Below, one piece after another: positions 61,501 through 64,000 of a stretch of DNA of 64,000 bases. The stretch is from NCBI GenBank assembly GCA_964543545.1, contig CAZIYT010000005.1, positions 473,511-537,510 on the forward strand, read 5' to 3'. The position numbers and the translations under genes are program-made. Numbering within the stretch: position 1 is the stretch's first letter; each line of letters starts with the position of its first letter. The notes below the pieces were generated by a model, which was not told the origin of the DNA, ran no database searches, and saw only the letters and a list, made by a program, of their open reading frames with translations. Origin of the DNA: UBA4416 sp964543545 (GTDB lineage: Bacteria > Bacteroidota > Bacteroidia > B-17B0 > Aurantibacillaceae).

Positions 61501-61969
61501 CAGTCGCGCTAAAATAGACAAAGCCAGGCAATGCCACAAGCCCGTCCGGATCAGCACTCAGTGAACCGGAATTGATGTCCTGCACCATAGCCGTGCCTGC
61601 TGATGTACCATCTGTTTTCCAAAGCTCAACACCATGGACACCGTCATCCGCGGAAAAATAAATAGTACTTCCAAGTACTACCAGGTTAGTGGGATCAGAG
61701 CCAAGGACCCCGGTATTGATATCTTTTACAAGGACGGTACCTGCACCGGTACCATCGGTTCTCCATAGCTCAGTACCATGAGCTCTATCGGTAGCTGTAA
61801 AATAAAGGTTTGCACCCAGCACAACACCTTCACTGGGAGATGAACCTGTAAAACCGCCGTTGACGGTCGTATTAATATCTTTCACCATGTATGGTGTCTG
61901 TGCTGATAAGCCTGCGCCGATAAAAACTGCCGCAATGGCTGTATTGATTTTTTTGTAAGGTATATTCAT
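58541..61969 (-). CDS. ELWxxDGT-repeat secreted protein with T9SS sorting domain
   Basis: A 1142-residue exported protein from MNIPYKKINTAIAAVFIGAGLSAQ (signal peptide). Eighteen tandem units of about 48 residues follow, each with a core such as GVELWKTDGTxAGTxxVKDI; three are degenerate (EPWISDGT, SHEWYVTNGT, KVWKTNGT). They probably form beta-propeller-like blades. After about residue 905 come Ig-like or PKD-like modules (ITVPFTTYGTINAGNVYTAEL; SATICAGNPVTLTAGGATTYTW). The C-terminal type A sorting domain (MMVYPNPANSLLNMDF ... LEAGLYIIKTMANGKAKAIRFIKE) targets it to type IX secretion. The start at 61969 begins a clear signal peptide; an upstream in-frame start at 62005 does not. Confidence 0.92.
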   Translation of the reverse strand: MNIPYKKINTAIAAVFIGAGLSAQTPYMVKDINTTVNGGFTGSSPSEGVVLGANLYFTATDRAHGTELWRTDGTGAGTVLVKDINTGVLGSDPTNLVVLGSTIYFSADDGVHGVELWKTDGTSAGTAMVQDINSGSLSADPDGLVALPGFVYFSATDIVHGNELWRTNGVTTSLVSDIRTGTASSSPASLTVFGSGIVFSANDGTNGTELWTSNGTATTLLKDIEPLGGSSDPAKFCVNGSTIYFRASTSTYGTEPWISDGTTAGTHLLSDMNSGPASTTITDFRTLGANTLIAALIGSISHEWYVTNGTTVSLVKDINPNPWYSGLSGQIGYEFGGYVYFGANDATGQGTELWRTDGTLAGTTMVKDIWPGGGNGYPYSFSKSTLNGFMYFCANNGTDGVELWKSDGTAAGTTQVKNICFTGSDAYPENFSLLGTQFIFSANNDSLANSNAELWKTDGTALGTALVKNIYPDTVTTADGFYVGTGVNNNTLYFSASQGNSGTELYISNGTTAGTQFLKDINPGSNDSYPELFTNIGSVTFFRADDGVHGQELWKTDGTAAGTVLVKDINSGSSGYVSNFKVLGSFLYFLSDDGVNGYELWKSDGTTAGTTMVMDINTTGSSYPYPLAVTGGFLYFGADDGINGVELWKTDGTSTTMVMDINGSGSSYPDGVGDFVLGGFMYFTADDGTSRKVWKTNGTTTTSLGVNVNGADFAVLGNNIYFAAMDATNGEELWYSDGTTTALLKDIETGSNDSEPYGFTVSGSAVYFIAYNSLTGEELWKTDGTAAGTVLVKDINVGSGDSDIDYLFALNGRVYFGADDNINGGELWQSDGTAAGTVMFDINAGSNGSYPDYFAAMNGSLYFKGMTTLNGNELWKLTPLNLIATASVSPSYCSGAAITVPFTTYGTINAGNVYTAELSDATGNFASPISIGALTSTVLTGTINATLPNATAAGGAYRVRVKASNVATTGIDNGTDITVNALPVVTASAGSATICAGNPVTLTAGGATTYTWSTSAHTTSIVVTPTTTTNYNVSGSSAAGCTNSVSVNVTVNSCVGIDEVNAQPNGMMVYPNPANSLLNMDFTVFNNETVLVEISNTIGQVVLSENVNSQHTTFDIRHLEAGLYIIKTMANGKAKAIRFIKE

Positions 61970-61988
61970 AAATAGTTCGATATGGATC

Positions 61989-61996
61989 CAAATGTA
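61989..61996 (-). promoter_or_regulatory. Bacteroidota -7 element of the ELWxxDGT gene
   Basis: On the minus strand TACATTTG matches TAnnTTTG exactly, 19 nt upstream of the ATG at 61969. A well-spaced -33 TTTG is not clear. The rest of the 363-bp gap 61970-62332 shows only the terminator at 62283-62312 and nothing else I can name. Confidence 0.5.
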
Positions 61997-62282
61997 AGGC
62001 CTCATTTCAAAGCTTTATAAGAATTGGTGCAAACAACAGATTAAAGTATATCAATAACATTCATTAAGACGGATCAGGCTTTTATAGTTGATATCACTTA
62101 TTTCCATTTTCACAATGCTATGGAATAGCACTCTCAATAGTCACCTTGCAGGAAGAAGTTTCGGAACCGTACCACTTTTGCCTCAATTGAGTAAAGCCCC
62201 ATAAAAAGCAAGCCTGCATTTATCTCACGGAGCGTACCAGGGCGGGGCAGGCATCTATGAAAGTTGTACTTTTCAGAAAATA

Positions 62283-62312
62283 AAAAATCCTCATCTTGAT
62301 GATGAGGATTTT
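62283..62312 (-). terminator. Terminator of the 499-residue T9SS cargo gene
   Basis: AAATCCTCATC-TTGAT-GATGAGGATTT, 20 nt past the stop on the minus strand, followed on that strand by a T-run (AAAAAATCC on the plus strand). Confidence 0.85.
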
Positions 62313-62332
62313 AGTATGATCAAAAAAATGTA

Positions 62333-63832
62333 TTAATTTTTGATAAGCTTAAGTACCTCCTGCCTGTTGCCGGAAACGATCTTCACCACATACATCCCTG
62401 CCGCCTGATCACGAATATCCAGCTCATGCTTACCCGCTTCCATCCTGCGGATAAACAGAACTTCTCCTAAAGCATTACTGATGCTCACTTCCGATGTTGC
62501 CGGTACTTCCACAGAGAATATTCCCTGGTTAGGATTAGGATACGCTTTGACGTTTACAGCAGATGATGAAGACAACTGCTCCATGCCTGTGCATAGCGAT
62601 ACACTTTGTGTAACCATAGCCATGGCCGTGCAACCGTTCGCATTCATCCCTGTTACGGTATAGCTGGTAGTAACCGTAGGACTCACCGTAATACCGCCGG
62701 TAGTACCTCCTGTATTCCAGGTATAGCTGCTGGCGCCGGTAGCGGTTAAGGTAGAGCTACTTCCTGCGCAGATCATACTGTGGGTACTTGTGGCTCCTAT
62801 TACCGGCAAAGCATTTACCGTAACGGTAATCACCGCTGTATTCGTACAGGCACTGGCATTCGCACCGGTTACCGTATACGTTGCTGTTGTAGTTGGGTTA
62901 AATGCCGCTCCATTGACAACACCTCCCGTCCAGGTATATGTGGAGGCGCCTGTTCCGCTAAGGCTTACAGAAGCGCCTTTACAAATCACAGCAGAAGCAG
63001 GCGAAGCAGAAGCACCTACAACAAGTGGTGCGGGCTGAGTGATGGTAAAGGTTTTCGTGAGTGTAGCCATCGCAGCATCTTTGATGGTACAGGTATAATT
63101 CCCGGCGCTAAGAGGAGTTGATGTAGCAGCTGTACCGCCCGTGGGAGTCCATGAGTAGGTATAGCCCGACGCTCCTCCCGACGCACTAACACTTGCAAAA
63201 CCGGTACCGCCATAGCAGGCACTGTTGGTCTGGGAAGTCGCAGCAGTTAACACTGCGGAAGTGGTCCAGTTAAACGCATCCAGGGCGACATATTCATACT
63301 GTCCACCTGTTGTAATCACGATCTGATCAATGAATGTATTGGAATTATTTGAGCCACCAAAAGTGGACATATTGATAAAGGTAAAACCGTTATTAGTAGC
63401 TGTGCTGGTCACAAAGCCGCTGCTGGCAGTTGCCGTGTATTGCGTAACTCCCCCGAGTTTTCCCACCAGGGTCAAAGAGCCCGGTACACTTTGGTTAAGA
63501 GACACAGCATTTGAAACAAACACATACATGCTGTTCAATTTAAATGGCACAGCACCCGCCGAAGAAATGGTGAAACCTACCGTAAAGCTTGCAGCAGCAG
63601 AGCCGTCATTATCAATGTAACGGTTGTCGGCAGCGGTTCCGCTCCATCCGGTTCCGGGGAAACCTGTCTGAATATCAAAAGGACCGGCAGCCTGCGAGGT
63701 AATGTTAAATACCTGGCCGTTATCGGTAAATGACGTGGAAGTAGCAGTCTCCGTCTCAAAGGTTTCCGTTGACTGTGCTAAAAAAACGGATGAAAGGAGA
63801 AGAGAGCCGAGGAGTAGTAAGTATTTTTTCAT
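62333..63832 (-). CDS. Secreted protein with SprB-like and Ig-like modules and T9SS sorting domain
   Basis: A 499-residue exported protein. The signal peptide MKKYLLLLGSLLLSSVFLAQ is followed by a beta-rich N-terminal domain (residues about 20-190, with IDNDGSAAASFTVGF and TFIDQIVITTGGQYEYVALDAFNW). An SprB-like repeat follows (SACYGGTGFASVSASGGASGYTYSW ... YTCTIKDA), then two Ig-like units (ICKGASVSLSGTGASTYTW; ICAGSSSTLTATGASSYTW) and a type A sorting domain (VKAYPNPNQGIFSVEV ... AAGMYVVKIVSGNRQEVLKLIKN). It is likely a cell-surface or released protein of unknown binding activity. Confidence 0.9.
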   Translation of the reverse strand: MKKYLLLLGSLLLSSVFLAQSTETFETETATSTSFTDNGQVFNITSQAAGPFDIQTGFPGTGWSGTAADNRYIDNDGSAAASFTVGFTISSAGAVPFKLNSMYVFVSNAVSLNQSVPGSLTLVGKLGGVTQYTATASSGFVTSTATNNGFTFINMSTFGGSNNSNTFIDQIVITTGGQYEYVALDAFNWTTSAVLTAATSQTNSACYGGTGFASVSASGGASGYTYSWTPTGGTAATSTPLSAGNYTCTIKDAAMATLTKTFTITQPAPLVVGASASPASAVICKGASVSLSGTGASTYTWTGGVVNGAAFNPTTTATYTVTGANASACTNTAVITVTVNALPVIGATSTHSMICAGSSSTLTATGASSYTWNTGGTTGGITVSPTVTTSYTVTGMNANGCTAMAMVTQSVSLCTGMEQLSSSSAVNVKAYPNPNQGIFSVEVPATSEVSISNALGEVLFIRRMEAGKHELDIRDQAAGMYVVKIVSGNRQEVLKLIKN

Positions 63833-63857
63833 GAGCAGGAATTGATGTAATACCCTA

Positions 63858-63884
63858 CAAAATTACAAATTACACTGCCTCAAA
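63858..63884 (-). promoter_or_regulatory. Candidate promoter of the 499-residue T9SS cargo gene
   Basis: On the minus strand TTTG (63881-63884) and TAATTTTG (63858-63865, exact TAnnTTTG) are 15 nt apart, about 26 nt before the ATG at 63832. Confidence 0.5.
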
Positions 63885-63946
63885 TACCGGGTATAAATAC
63901 CTGAAAATCATCTTTCGATCATCGTGGTATCATAGAGATGGTGTTA

Positions 63947-63983
63947 CAAAAAATCCCCATCATAAAGCATGATGAGGATTTTT
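63947..63983 (-). terminator. Terminator of a gene beyond the right edge (minus strand)
   Basis: AAATCCCCATCAT-AAAGC-ATGATGAGGATTT with A- and T-runs on both sides; closely similar in stem sequence to the terminator at 62283. It probably ends a minus-strand gene whose stop lies right of the window. Confidence 0.65.
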
Positions 63984-64000
63984 CGTTGGGGGATTTATAG

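Overview
The window looks like chromosomal DNA of a free-living Bacteroidota bacterium, with moderate GC and tightly packed operons. The evidence is two secreted proteins with type IX secretion (T9SS) C-terminal sorting domains, promoter-like TAnnTTTG elements just upstream of genes, a split Mla/MCE lipid transport system, and intergenic palindromes of the kind common in this phylum. No rRNA, tRNA, CRISPR array, prophage or classical insertion sequence was seen. The genus cannot be named from the sequence alone.

Layout. 1-7102: thiamine operon thiC(partial)-thiE/tenI-like-thiD-thiE-thiG-[GxxExxY gene in a repeat nest]-thiH-thiF. 7103-11665: a methyltransferase, a double-AAA ATPase and galE. 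11874-28930: surface glycan locus. One polytopic membrane protein lies on the plus strand; a long minus-strand operon follows, starting with ABC exporter genes wzm-wzt and continuing with glycosyltransferases, FkbM and other methyltransferases, a sugar aminotransferase, a cupin and unknowns. 28952-34465: rdgB, an rlmL-like methyltransferase, mlaF-mlaE, a universal stress protein and rpsP. 34606-42342: subclass B1 metallo-beta-lactamase, lipoprotein, Crp-like regulator, TPR lipoprotein, HdrB/HdrC-like iron-sulfur proteins, an MCE (MlaD-like) protein, a polytopic membrane protein and a 57-residue DUF5522-like gene. 42759-45275: an ACC deaminase/D-cysteine desulfhydrase homologue and two paralogous outer-membrane-like proteins.

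45405-49720: the most striking block, a five-gene dlt-like operon in the order dltC-dltD-dltX-dltB-dltA. It encodes a carrier protein, a DltD-like SGNH protein, a 50-residue DltX-like peptide ending in FVYAQF, an MBOAT protein and an adenylating ligase. D-alanylation operons are classically Gram-positive. This one is complete, in a Gram-negative, and its MBOAT protein has Asn where the family has its conserved His (WHG to WNG).

49935-58414: an ALDH8-type dehydrogenase, a second GxxExxY gene bounded by terminal inverted repeats, thiL, a small lipoprotein, a 2-aminomuconate-deaminase-like RidA protein, a PhyH-like dioxygenase, a YitT-family protein, a CutA-like protein, an ALDH7-type dehydrogenase and a SlyD-like isomerase. 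58541-63832: two T9SS cargo proteins, one with 18 ELWxxDGT-type repeats.

Recurring theme: two GxxExxY genes sit in repeat-rich islands wedged between genes that would otherwise be neighbours. A related hairpin without a gene lies between the ALDH7 and SlyD genes. At least two further intergenic repeat families are scattered through the window.
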